Shown: positions 1 to 8,075 of the stretch, in pieces
Numbering within the stretch: the first letter of the stretch is position 1
Layout: every line of letters starts with the position of its first letter
NCBI GenBank assembly: GCA_003170295.1
Contig: PNAJ01000057.1
Span: forward strand, 62,001-126,000
From: Bryobacterales bacterium
GTDB lineage: Bacteria; Acidobacteriota; Terriglobia; Bryobacterales; Bryobacteraceae
Length of the DNA: 64,000 bases
Direction: 5' to 3'
Position numbers and translations under genes: made by a program
The notes under the pieces: generated by a model
Database searches by the model: none
What the model was told of the DNA's origin: nothing
Seen by the model: the letters and a program-made list of their open reading frames with translations, nothing else

Positions 1-1022
1 CCGAAATCGCCGGCGGAGGCAGCGCGATCGCCACCCTCGAAATCGCCTCGGGCCGCACCGAGCGCCTCTGGCAGGGCGGCGAGAGCATCCATGCCGGCGG
101 TAATTTCGCGAACTTCTCGCTGGCGCGCGATGGTAAAACCGCGGGCGTCATCCGCAGCGATTGGCAGCATCCGCCGGAAATCTGGGCCGGCCCGATTGGC
201 GAATGGAAACAGATTTCCCACGCTAACGGCCAACTCCACCCCAAATGGGGAGAAGTGAAAAATGTGGAATGGACCAACGGCGGTTTTTCGGGGCAGGGCT
301 GGCTGCTCTACCCTCGCGATTACAGTCCCGACAAGCGCTATCCGATGGTCGTATCCGTTCACGGCGGACCCGCCAATTTCAACGCTCAGCACTGGCCCGG
401 GGATCGTTTTGATATGAGTGTCCTCTCCGCGCTCGGTTATTTTGTTTTCTTTCCAAACCCTCGCGGCAGCTACGGCCAGGGCGAGTCGTTCACCAGGGCC
501 AACGTCAAGGACTTCGGCGGCGGCGACCTTCGCGATATTCTCGCGGGCGTCGACGCGGTTCTTATAACCGTTCCTGTGGATTCCAACCGCGTCGGCATCG
601 CCGGCTGGAGTTATGGTGGCTACATGACCATGTTTGCGGTGACGCAAACCAATCGTTTTCGCGCAGCCGTCGCTGGCGCGGGCATCGCGAATTATCAAAG
701 TTATTACGGTCAGAATTCGATTGACCAGTGGATGATCCCGTACTTCGGCGCTTCGGTTTATGACGATCCCGCAGTCTACGCCAAGGCCTCGCCCATCACG
801 TTCATCAAGAATGTAAAAACCCCTACTCTGGTCGTCGTGGGGGAGCGGGACGGAGAATGTCCCGCTCCGCAATCCTACGAATTCTGGCACGCGCTCAAGG
901 CGCAGGGAACTCCCACCGAACTGGTGGTCTATCCCGGCGAAGGCCACATGTTCCGAGGCGCGGACCATAAGCGCGATGTCATGGAGCGGACAGTGAAGTG
1001 GTTCGAGCAATACCTGCGCTAG
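1..1022 (+). CDS. S9 family prolyl oligopeptidase / acylaminoacyl-peptidase, C-terminal part (5' end outside window)
   Basis: The reading frame is open from the first bases of the window, so the N-terminal beta-propeller lies mostly upstream. What is seen is the end of a propeller (WD40-like PD40 sequence over the first 80 codons) followed by an alpha/beta hydrolase domain. The nucleophile elbow GWSYGGYM, the acid region around VGERDGECP and the catalytic histidine in GEGHMF are all present, so the enzyme should be active on short peptides. A GTG at 255 could be taken as a start, but the coding sequence upstream of it matches the propeller, so it is not the true start. The stop lies directly against the end of the convergent TIGR03435 gene with no spacer. 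Confidence 0.9.
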   Translation, partial: EIAGGGSAIATLEIASGRTERLWQGGESIHAGGNFANFSLARDGKTAGVIRSDWQHPPEIWAGPIGEWKQISHANGQLHPKWGEVKNVEWTNGGFSGQGWLLYPRDYSPDKRYPMVVSVHGGPANFNAQHWPGDRFDMSVLSALGYFVFFPNPRGSYGQGESFTRANVKDFGGGDLRDILAGVDAVLITVPVDSNRVGIAGWSYGGYMTMFAVTQTNRFRAAVAGAGIANYQSYYGQNSIDQWMIPYFGASVYDDPAVYAKASPITFIKNVKTPTLVVVGERDGECPAPQSYEFWHALKAQGTPTELVVYPGEGHMFRGADHKRDVMERTVKWFEQYLR

Positions 1023-1793
1023 TCAATTCGTGGCGGGCCGCTCCGCGTGGTCGATGACGTAAACTTCCACCGGTCCCTTTTGTGCATCCAATTTGAGCCC
1101 AAGCTGCTGCTTCAAGGCGTCGAAGATCGACGGACCGTCCAAGTCCGCCCCGGGCGGGAGGTTTTCTTTGGAAATTCCCGGCAGGTCCGGCGTCCAGTGC
1201 AGCGCGAAATCGTAGACTTTATCGAGCCCCGTTTTATCGATCACAGGACGATCCATTCCCGGAGTCTGAGAAAGAAAGAAACACATGTACTTCATGTCCA
1301 CTCTGACTCCGGTAATGTTGCCGAAGCCTGTGGGAGTGATCGGAATTTTGAAATCCTGCTCGGTCTCATTGAGTTTCATTTTCACTCCCGACTTATCGAC
1401 GCTCAGCGCATACACCGGAAGCTCCTTCTTCTCCTTATGGAATTGAAGTTTGAACTGATCCGCCAACAAATTTAGAAACATCTCATGGAGTTCGTCAATG
1501 TTAGAAGGCCGAGCGGCCTTCGCGGTGATGTCGTAGCGTTCGTCGTCGAGCCAGCTCGGCCCTCCCGTGACCTGCTGCGGCGTCAATCTGCTCATCAGTC
1601 TAAAAATGAGCCTCACCGGAACGTTCTCCGCGACGTAGGTCTGACCGCCCGCAAGAGGTCTTATCCCTCCTCCGCGCCCGCCCGGCTTGGCGAGCTTTAT
1701 CGACGCTACCTCAAACTCCAGCCGCTCCGGCTTCTGGCCGTAAACCATCAAGCCGATGGCGGCGCCAAACAGGCACGATCTGCGGGGAATCAT
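1023..1793 (-). CDS. TIGR03435 family soil-associated protein
   Basis: A 256-residue protein with a short hydrophobic N-terminus (residues 8-18, likely a signal peptide), then the family hallmark FEVASIK near residue 27. A GGPSWL segment in the middle and the C-terminal VIDHAERPATN ending are typical of TIGR03435, a family of unknown function strongly expanded in Solibacter-like Acidobacteria. A paralogue lies on the same strand at 21.6 kb and ends in nearly the same way (VIDHVERPSAN). It is divergent from the MaoC gene (25-bp gap). Function is unknown; an exported role is inferred from the leader only. Confidence 0.85.
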   Translation of the reverse strand: MIPRRSCLFGAAIGLMVYGQKPERLEFEVASIKLAKPGGRGGGIRPLAGGQTYVAENVPVRLIFRLMSRLTPQQVTGGPSWLDDERYDITAKAARPSNIDELHEMFLNLLADQFKLQFHKEKKELPVYALSVDKSGVKMKLNETEQDFKIPITPTGFGNITGVRVDMKYMCFFLSQTPGMDRPVIDKTGLDKVYDFALHWTPDLPGISKENLPPGADLDGPSIFDALKQQLGLKLDAQKGPVEVYVIDHAERPATN

Positions 1794-1818
1794 TCCTAAT
1801 TGTCTCTAACATAATTAA

Positions 1819-2280
1819 ATGGGACCCGCGATGAATCAGGAACCGTTGTATCTGGAGGATCTTCACGTCGGACAGCGCTTCAGCTCCGCGGCGCATCGTA
1901 TCGAAGAGGATCGCATCAAGTCTTTCGCCGCCGAGTTCGATCCACAGCCCTTCCACCTCGACGAAGCCGCCGCGCAAGCCAGCATTTTTCGAGGACTCGA
2001 GGCCAGCGGCTGGCACACCGCCGCCGTCACTATGCGCCTTATCGCCACCGGAGGACTTCCGTTCGCCGCCGGCGCGGTTGGACTTGGCGGCGAGATCGAA
2101 TGGCCCCGCCCCACGCGTCCCTGCGATACTCTGCACGTCGAAAGTGAGTTTGTCGAAATAATTCCGTCGCGCTCGAAACCGAACCAGGCGATCGTCCGCG
2201 TGCGAAACACGACGCTCAATCAGAACGGTGAGCCAGTGCAGGTATTCACCGCCAAAATACTGGCGTTCAAACGTCCCTAG
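1819..2280 (+). CDS. MaoC-like hot-dog fold (R)-specific enoyl hydratase
   Basis: 153 residues, close to the usual length of single-domain MaoC dehydratases. The segment FAAEFDPQPFHLDEAAAQ carries the hydratase signature (Asp and His spaced as in D-x-x-P-x-H), followed by a GWHTAAV region and a GGEIEWPRP strand typical of the hot-dog fold. Such enzymes hydrate trans-2-enoyl-CoA. A second ATG at 1831 would shorten the protein by four residues; neither has a convincing ribosome binding site. No fatty-acid genes are adjacent, so the substrate cannot be inferred from context. Confidence 0.85.
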   Translation: MGPAMNQEPLYLEDLHVGQRFSSAAHRIEEDRIKSFAAEFDPQPFHLDEAAAQASIFRGLEASGWHTAAVTMRLIATGGLPFAAGAVGLGGEIEWPRPTRPCDTLHVESEFVEIIPSRSKPNQAIVRVRNTTLNQNGEPVQVFTAKILAFKRP

Positions 2281-2423
2281 GGGTCTGCGTCTCAAATCGC
2301 GCCGATGTGCAAAAGGGGATTGGCTCGAATTTCGCCGCTTTTGCGAAACTGTTTTGCCCCATCCCGAAGCCGTGTGACGGTGTCAAGCCCGGCTGCGGCG
2401 CTGGGCCGATGCTGTTGTTCTGA

Positions 2424-2777
2424 TCACGCTTTCAGCATTTCTTCAATCTGATCCGCCAGCATCTTCGGTAGAAAAGGCTTCTGAAGAAACGCCGTGCGTT
2501 CTCCTTGCGGCTCGTAAGGATAGCCGCTCGATACAATCGCGCGGAGTTTTGGCTCAAGCGCCCGCATCTCGGCGAGCATCTCATCGCCCTTCATGCCGGG
2601 GAGCGTCAGATCCGTCAATACCAGTGCATAGCGCGCCGGGTTCGCCCGAAAATACTGGAGTGCGTCCGCCGGCGTGAGACAGGCGTCTACTTCGTAACCC
2701 AGACGTTCCAGATACCGCTGCAATAAATCCAGGAGCGGGGCCTCATCGTCCACCAGCAGTATGCGGACGCCGCCCAT
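2424..2777 (-). CDS. Stand-alone response regulator receiver domain (CheY-like)
   Basis: 117 residues forming a complete receiver and nothing else. The acidic pair D10-D11, phospho-acceptor D56 (in VLTDLTLPGMKG), the switch residue S83/S84 and K100-P101 are all in place. There is no output domain, so it must act through protein contacts or a phosphorelay. It starts six bases after the stop of an outer-membrane barrel gene on the same strand, so the two are probably co-transcribed. No histidine kinase is adjacent; the partner must be elsewhere. Confidence 0.9.
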   Translation of the reverse strand: MGGVRILLVDDEAPLLDLLQRYLERLGYEVDACLTPADALQYFRANPARYALVLTDLTLPGMKGDEMLAEMRALEPKLRAIVSSGYPYEPQGERTAFLQKPFLPKMLADQIEEMLKA

Positions 2778-2783
2778 CTCTTT

Positions 2784-4112
2784 CTACCACAGCGACAACG
2801 GAACCTTACCCGGGCTGAAGTTCAGGCCGACGGTCGCCCGATATCCCGTGTGCTTGTAAATGAGGTTTTCGATCGCCTGATAGCGGTAATCGTATCGCGC
2901 CACGAAGTGCAGGGATTTTGGCAAGCTGTACGTGAACCCGGCGCCGCCATACCCCGTCCGGTACGGTTGGATTCCCTGACCGAGGGTGGAGAGGCTGCTA
3001 TATCCGCCGCTCACGCCGATATTCACCTTGTGAATGCCTGTATAGCTGTAACTGGCGTCGCCAACGTCGCTCTTCGAAGTGAGATAGACACCATTACCGG
3101 GGACCACCATTTGTCCATAGGAAAAGTTTAAACTCGCGGTCTTGAATCTTCTGATCAGCGTCGCCTGTCCGCTGGGGTAGTAATCTACCCGGTGAAAGGC
3201 CTGAATCGACGTCGTCTGTCCCAACAATGCGGCGACCACGGGACTCAGCGCCACCGACTGCAATCCCGATACTTCCGCGTGGAACGCGCCGGCCCGCACC
3301 GTCAACGACCACCGGCGCCCAATGTTCGTGCCATAGAAAAACTCTCCTGTATCGATGTCCGCTTGGCCAAACGCCTTTGGAAAATCGAAATGCTGGCGCT
3401 GATAAGTGAAGCCCACGGAGGTATTTTTGGAGAGTTTGTGCTCCACCGAGCCGCGCGCGTTATATCCTTCCACCCCCACCAGAAAGGACGATTGGCGCCA
3501 TACTTCAAATCCTTGCCCCCCGAAGCTATAGCTGGTGCGCGCCGATTGCATCAGGGTAACGTCCAGCCCGCCTTGCACGTAGGAGGAGCGATTATCGAAC
3601 AACAGGCTGCTCGCCTGATTGACCTCATTCGAAGTGAAGGTGGGAGAGATGGCTCCGATTGAGCCAAGGCCGTTGGAAAAAGTGCCGGCCAATAGCTGGC
3701 CATTAAAAACCACCCGGCGCGACTTCTGCCATGTAAAGCCAAGGGCCAGCGCCTGGTCGATGGTATCGTAAGTGGAATTGCCGTTATACTCCCGAAACGA
3801 GCCGCGGTAATCGAGTCCCAGCATCGCCCTCTTCCACGAATGCGAGCCATAGGCACCCACCGTCGCTTCCACTCCCGCGAGTCCGTTTATAGTGACCAGA
3901 TTGCCCTTGGAATCGAGAGAAACAGGTTGAACGCTGGAATCGTAAACGCCATCGACACCGGCGTAAAATCGAAGGTCGACCTGTTGCCCGCTGCGAGTGC
4001 CAGCCCCGCTCGCGCCGCTCGAGAGCACGCCAGGTCCCAAATAGCCTCCTCCCATTTGAGCGAAAGCGGCGGATGAGATACAGCAGGCAAGCGCGATCAG
4101 TCGTTTTTTCAA
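2784..4112 (-). CDS. Exported outer-membrane beta-barrel protein, function unknown
   Basis: 442 residues beginning MKKRLIALACCISSAAFAQ, a clear Sec signal peptide with cleavage after residue 18 or 19. The rest is rich in alternating aromatic/hydrophobic and polar residues (SFREYNG, WSLTVRAGAFHAE, ARYDYRYQAIEN), as in transmembrane beta strands, and no soluble domain is recognisable. It resembles barrels annotated 'outer membrane beta-barrel' near exopolysaccharide or porin genes, but no family is assigned with confidence. It is followed six bases later by a stand-alone receiver gene, an unusual pairing. Confidence 0.75.
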   Translation of the reverse strand: MKKRLIALACCISSAAFAQMGGGYLGPGVLSSGASGAGTRSGQQVDLRFYAGVDGVYDSSVQPVSLDSKGNLVTINGLAGVEATVGAYGSHSWKRAMLGLDYRGSFREYNGNSTYDTIDQALALGFTWQKSRRVVFNGQLLAGTFSNGLGSIGAISPTFTSNEVNQASSLLFDNRSSYVQGGLDVTLMQSARTSYSFGGQGFEVWRQSSFLVGVEGYNARGSVEHKLSKNTSVGFTYQRQHFDFPKAFGQADIDTGEFFYGTNIGRRWSLTVRAGAFHAEVSGLQSVALSPVVAALLGQTTSIQAFHRVDYYPSGQATLIRRFKTASLNFSYGQMVVPGNGVYLTSKSDVGDASYSYTGIHKVNIGVSGGYSSLSTLGQGIQPYRTGYGGAGFTYSLPKSLHFVARYDYRYQAIENLIYKHTGYRATVGLNFSPGKVPLSLW

Positions 4113-4218
4113 ACTTCGTTTCTCCGATTTCTATATCTAAAGACCATTTTTGAGTCTGACGTGTGCCGGTTGTTCGTGTCAAGCTGTGAAAGGAAGTCGC
4201 GCAGCGCGGCATCACTAA

Positions 4219-4313
4219 TGTAGTGCGTCTGTGTATTGCGTATGGGCGGTCCCCCCGGACCGCGCCGGACCCCCTGGTCCGGCTGCAGGGTTCGGAATGT
4301 TTGACGCACTACA
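4219..4313. repeat. 95-bp element bounded by 11-bp perfect inverted repeats
   Basis: The ends TGTAGTGCGTC (4219-4229) and GACGCACTACA (4303-4313) are exact reverse complements. The interior holds two further short GC-rich hairpins made from GGTCC/GGACC half sites (about 4249-4282). CACTAA occurs at both outer edges (4213-4218 and 4312-4317), though the second copy overlaps the repeat. It fills the gap between divergent genes. It could be a miniature mobile element or a large cruciform regulatory site; no coding sequence is present. Confidence 0.6.
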
Positions 4314-4333
4314 CTAAAGCGTGAGGAGTAGCC

Positions 4334-6325
4334 ATGCGAATTTCCGCGGTTTTGTTTTTCACGACGGTGGCGGTATCGGCCGCCGATCTTCCGATTCGCG
4401 AAGTGATTCTCTATAAACACGGCGTCGGGTTCTTCGAACGAGCCGGCAAGGTGGACGCCGGCGATACCGCGCGCATCGATTTCAAAGCGGATGATATGAA
4501 CGACGTTTTGAAGTCCCTGACCATTACCGACCGCAGCGGCGGCAAGATCAGCGGCGTCCGCTACGATGCCAGCGAGCCTCTCGAAGAACGCCTTAAGAAT
4601 TTTCCGTTCGCAGTAGGCACGGATTCCACGCTCGCCGTGTTTCTCGATCAGATGAAAGGCGCGCGGGTCGAACTGAAGCTGGGGTCGGAGACAATGGCGG
4701 GCGTGATCGTGAGTGCGCGTGTCATCAAGACGGGCGATAAAGCCGCGGATCACGAGACCATCACGCTGCTGACCGACGCGGGCGAGCTGCGGACCTTCGA
4801 TCTAGCCGCGGCGACCTCGGTAAAGTTCACCGACACGAAATTGCAGAGCTTGTTGAAGGATTATCTATCGGTGTTGAACGGCGCTCGGTCGAAGGACCGC
4901 AGAAGCGTGTACATCGATTCGATCGGCGCCGCCGCGCGGGACCTGATCGCAAGCTATATGACCCCGTCGCCCGTATGGAAGTCGAGCTATCGATTGTTAT
5001 TCGCGCCGCAGGGCGAGGCGACGTTAGAAGGATGGGCGATTGTCGACAACACGTCGGGGGACGATTGGAATAGCGTGAAGCTCTCGGTAGTCTCGGGGCG
5101 GCCGATTTCATTTATCACTCAGTTGTATGCGCCGAAGTACGTGCAACGGCAGAACGCGGAACTGGTAGACAATCGAGCAGCCGCACCGACGGTATTTGAA
5201 GGCTCCATCAACGGCGCGGTCGGTGGCATGGCTAGACTGGCTGCTGCGCCCCCGCCGCCGGCCAAAGCGATGGGGCCGAGAGCCACATTCCGAGTGGACG
5301 GTGAGTTAGGGGATGGGGCCTACGTTCAGAACTCCACGATCTCTTCGACCGCTCAAGGTCGCGATGCCGGCGACCTTTTCGAGTACAGCTTCTCCTCGCC
5401 CGTCACCGTGAAAAAAGGCGAATCCGCGATGCTGCCATTCCTTCAGCAAAAGCTCGGCGCACGGAAACTGCTCATCTATGAAGAAAGCTTCGGCGTCAAT
5501 CCGCAGAACGCAGCGGAGCTGACCAACTCAACCGGTAAGACGCTCGACGGCGGGCCGATCACTGTGTACGACGCCGGAACATACGCCGGTGAAGCGCTGG
5601 TAGAAACCGTGAAGGCGGGCGACAAGAGGCTGATCAGCTACGGCGTCGATCTCGGCACGCGCATCACCACGAAGTTCGATTCCTCGAAAAACGTCGTGCG
5701 CGAGATTCACTATCGCCGAGGGATGCTCACCTCGAAATACGCGATGGAGGAAGTAAAAACGTTCACGATTAAAAATGTCGATGCGAAGGCCAAGACGCTG
5801 ATTATCGAACAGCCGCAGCGACAGGGCTACAAATTGCTGGAGCCGCAGAAAGCTTCCGAGACGACGACGGACGCCAACCGCTTCGAAGTGAAGCTAGCCG
5901 CATCGGCGACGGATACGTTCGTACTTCGCGAGGAGAGGGTTTACGATCAGACTCAATCGGTGAGCAACATGACACCTGACGTGATCGTGACCTGGACTCA
6001 GAACAAGGCGCTGAGCGCCGCGGCCCGCCGCGAGTTGGAGCAGATCGCGGCGAAGAAGCGCGATGCGGTCGCGAACGACGCCGCGATCAAGGCTGCCGAG
6101 GGCAGCATGTCCGATCTGACGCAGGATGAGAGCCGCGTGCGCAGCAATATTCAGAACCTAATGGGTGTCGTCGGCCAGCAGGACCTTGTACAGCAATACG
6201 CGCGCCAGCTCGCCGCCGACGAGACGAAGTTGATCGCTCTGCGCGATCAGCAGAGCGAACTGAAGCGCAAGAAGACTGCGCTAGAATCGGAACTCAATAC
6301 CCTGATGGAGACGATTGATTTCTGA
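4334..6325 (+). CDS. Exported DUF4139 domain protein with C-terminal coiled coil
   Basis: 663 residues. Residues 1-17 form a signal peptide ending VSAAD. The N-terminal part (VILYKHGVGFFER) and the central region with IPxW-like VWKSSYRLLFA, followed by a W-D-N-T-S-G-D-D-W strand, match the DUF4139/mucoidy-inhibitor-A group of beta-sandwich surface proteins. The last 110 residues are charged and heptad-like (QIAAKKRDAVAND to ALESELNTLMETIDF), predicting a coiled coil. Its stop overlaps the proposed start of the homoserine dehydrogenase gene, so the two are translationally linked even though no functional link is known. Confidence 0.8.
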   Translation: MRISAVLFFTTVAVSAADLPIREVILYKHGVGFFERAGKVDAGDTARIDFKADDMNDVLKSLTITDRSGGKISGVRYDASEPLEERLKNFPFAVGTDSTLAVFLDQMKGARVELKLGSETMAGVIVSARVIKTGDKAADHETITLLTDAGELRTFDLAAATSVKFTDTKLQSLLKDYLSVLNGARSKDRRSVYIDSIGAAARDLIASYMTPSPVWKSSYRLLFAPQGEATLEGWAIVDNTSGDDWNSVKLSVVSGRPISFITQLYAPKYVQRQNAELVDNRAAAPTVFEGSINGAVGGMARLAAAPPPPAKAMGPRATFRVDGELGDGAYVQNSTISSTAQGRDAGDLFEYSFSSPVTVKKGESAMLPFLQQKLGARKLLIYEESFGVNPQNAAELTNSTGKTLDGGPITVYDAGTYAGEALVETVKAGDKRLISYGVDLGTRITTKFDSSKNVVREIHYRRGMLTSKYAMEEVKTFTIKNVDAKAKTLIIEQPQRQGYKLLEPQKASETTTDANRFEVKLAASATDTFVLREERVYDQTQSVSNMTPDVIVTWTQNKALSAAARRELEQIAAKKRDAVANDAAIKAAEGSMSDLTQDESRVRSNIQNLMGVVGQQDLVQQYARQLAADETKLIALRDQQSELKRKKTALESELNTLMETIDF

Positions 6326-7284
6326 AGCTCGCACTGATCGGTTACGGAAACGTGGGGCGTGCATTTGCGCGCCTCTTGGAAACGCAGCGCAAGGTTTTCC
6401 CTTTCCGCATTGTGGCGATTCATACCTTGCGTCACGGCAGCGCGTTCGATCAGCGAGGCTTGCCGGTCGAGCCCGAGTTCGGCCCTCGCTGTGGATCGAT
6501 CGAAGAATTTCTAGATCGTGCGCGGCCGAATATAGTCGTCGAGATCACCACGCTCAATCCGGCGACGGGCGAGCCCGCGATCTCGCACATCCGCGCCGCA
6601 TTTGCACGATCGCTGCACGTCATCACAGCGAATAAGGGCCCCATCGCGCACGCCTACGTCGCGTTGATCGAAGAAGCCCGCCGCGCCGTGGTCGAATTTC
6701 GATTTGAGTCTACCGTCATGGATGGCGCGCCCGTTTTTAATCTCGTCAGAAACAATCTTCCAGGCTGCAAAATCCGCGGATTCACCGGAGTCGTGAACTC
6801 GACCACGAACGTCGTGATCGAGGCGCTGCGCAAGGGCCGCACGCTCGCCGAAGGGATCGAAGAAGCGCAGCGGATCGGCGTTGCCGAGGCGGACGCGAGC
6901 TACGATATCGACGGATGGGACGCGGCGGCGAAAGCGGCGGCGCTCGCGAACGTATTGCTCGACGCGCGTTTGACTCCGCTCGACGTCGATCGCCGAGGCA
7001 TCGCGAAGCTCACGCCGGAGAAACTCGCCGACCTGAAGCAGCAAGGCAAAACCATAAGGCTCGTCGCGAGAACGCGGATGGTCGGTGATGCGGTGAAGCT
7101 GCGCGTGCGCGCTGAGGTTCTCGATGAGACCGATATTCTCGCAAGCGTGCGTGGAACATCGAACCTGCTGCTGCTCGATACCGATCTGATGGGAACCGTC
7201 GGGACCATCGAAATTAATCCCAGTATCGAGCAAACCGCCTACGGAATCTTCAGCGACTTGGTCGATATCGCCAAAACATTATGA
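6322..7284 (+). CDS. hom: Homoserine dehydrogenase, monofunctional, with proposed CTG start
   Basis: NAD(P)-dependent reduction of aspartate semialdehyde to homoserine (threonine/methionine pathway). Starting at CTG 6322 gives a 320-residue protein whose N-terminus contains the dinucleotide-binding LIGYGNVGRAFA; the first alternative start, GTG 6352, would delete GxGxxG. There is no ATG or TTG between the upstream in-frame stop (6316-6318) and 6352. The CTG overlaps the stop of the preceding gene as CTGA, with a GGAG eleven bases upstream. Conserved HSD motifs follow: TANKGPIA, STTNVVIEAL and AEADASYDIDGWDAAAK. The C-terminal ACT domain is absent, as in short HSDs. The next gene overlaps by ATGA. 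Confidence 0.85.
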   Translation: MKLALIGYGNVGRAFARLLETQRKVFPFRIVAIHTLRHGSAFDQRGLPVEPEFGPRCGSIEEFLDRARPNIVVEITTLNPATGEPAISHIRAAFARSLHVITANKGPIAHAYVALIEEARRAVVEFRFESTVMDGAPVFNLVRNNLPGCKIRGFTGVVNSTTNVVIEALRKGRTLAEGIEEAQRIGVAEADASYDIDGWDAAAKAAALANVLLDARLTPLDVDRRGIAKLTPEKLADLKQQGKTIRLVARTRMVGDAVKLRVRAEVLDETDILASVRGTSNLLLLDTDLMGTVGTIEINPSIEQTAYGIFSDLVDIAKTL

Positions 7285-8075
7285 AGCTGATGCGTTTTTT
7301 TCACGAAGGCCACCTGCGGACCGGAATCGTGCGCAAGGCCGAGGTTCTACCGCTCGAAAGCGATTTGCTGACGATCATTCAATCGGGGACGTTGCCTGAA
7401 ATACCGGATTGCGAACCAATTTCGCTGGCGAGCGTGACGCCGCACTTGCCCTACGACGTTCCTCCGAAAATCTGGTGTATCGGGCTCAATTACAAATCGC
7501 ACGCCGAGGATATCAACGCCGTGCAACCGGAGGAACCCGCGAGCTTCATGAAGCCGGCGTCATGCATGATCCGTCCCGGCGGCGATATCGTGCTTCCTCC
7601 ACCGGAGGTTTCAAACGACGTCGATGCCGAGGGCGAACTCGGCGTCATCATCGGGCGGCAATGCCGTTTTCTGTCGCGCGAAGACGCGCCCAGCGCGATC
7701 TTCGGCTACACCACGACGCTCGATTTGACTGCGCTGGACGTGCTCGCGAAAAATCCTCGCTACCTGACGCGCGCGAAAAGCATCGACACGTTCTTCACCT
7801 TCGGCCCCGTGATCGTTACCGCGGATGAGGTCGGCGATCCCAGCGCGCTCGAAGTAATCACGGAACACAACGGCGGCATCTGCTCGCGCGATTTCGTGAG
7901 CCACATGCGCCACTCGCCGTATGAACTGGTGCGATTCCACAGCCAGTACATGACGCTCTATCCAGGCGACCTGATTTCCACGGGCTGTCCCAAAGGCGCG
8001 CGGATCAAGGCAGGCGATCGCGTCGCCTGCCGCATCGATGGCGTGGGAAGGCTGGAAGCGCGCGTTACGGCTTGA
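7281..8075 (+). CDS. Fumarylacetoacetate hydrolase (FAH) family protein
   Basis: 264 residues with the complete FAH C-terminal fold. The metal ligands E117, E119 (DAEGEL) and D148 (TTLDLTALD) are present, as are the conserved IWCIGLNYKSHA and ISTGCPKGA segments. Members cleave C-C bonds in acylpyruvates or act as 2-hydroxyhepta-diene-dioate isomerases; the exact substrate cannot be told from sequence. The start overlaps the homoserine dehydrogenase stop (ATGA), making this the third gene of the operon. Its 3' end overlaps the end of the convergent membrane protein gene by 11 bases. Confidence 0.88.
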   Translation: MKLMRFFHEGHLRTGIVRKAEVLPLESDLLTIIQSGTLPEIPDCEPISLASVTPHLPYDVPPKIWCIGLNYKSHAEDINAVQPEEPASFMKPASCMIRPGGDIVLPPPEVSNDVDAEGELGVIIGRQCRFLSREDAPSAIFGYTTTLDLTALDVLAKNPRYLTRAKSIDTFFTFGPVIVTADEVGDPSALEVITEHNGGICSRDFVSHMRHSPYELVRFHSQYMTLYPGDLISTGCPKGARIKAGDRVACRIDGVGRLEARVTA

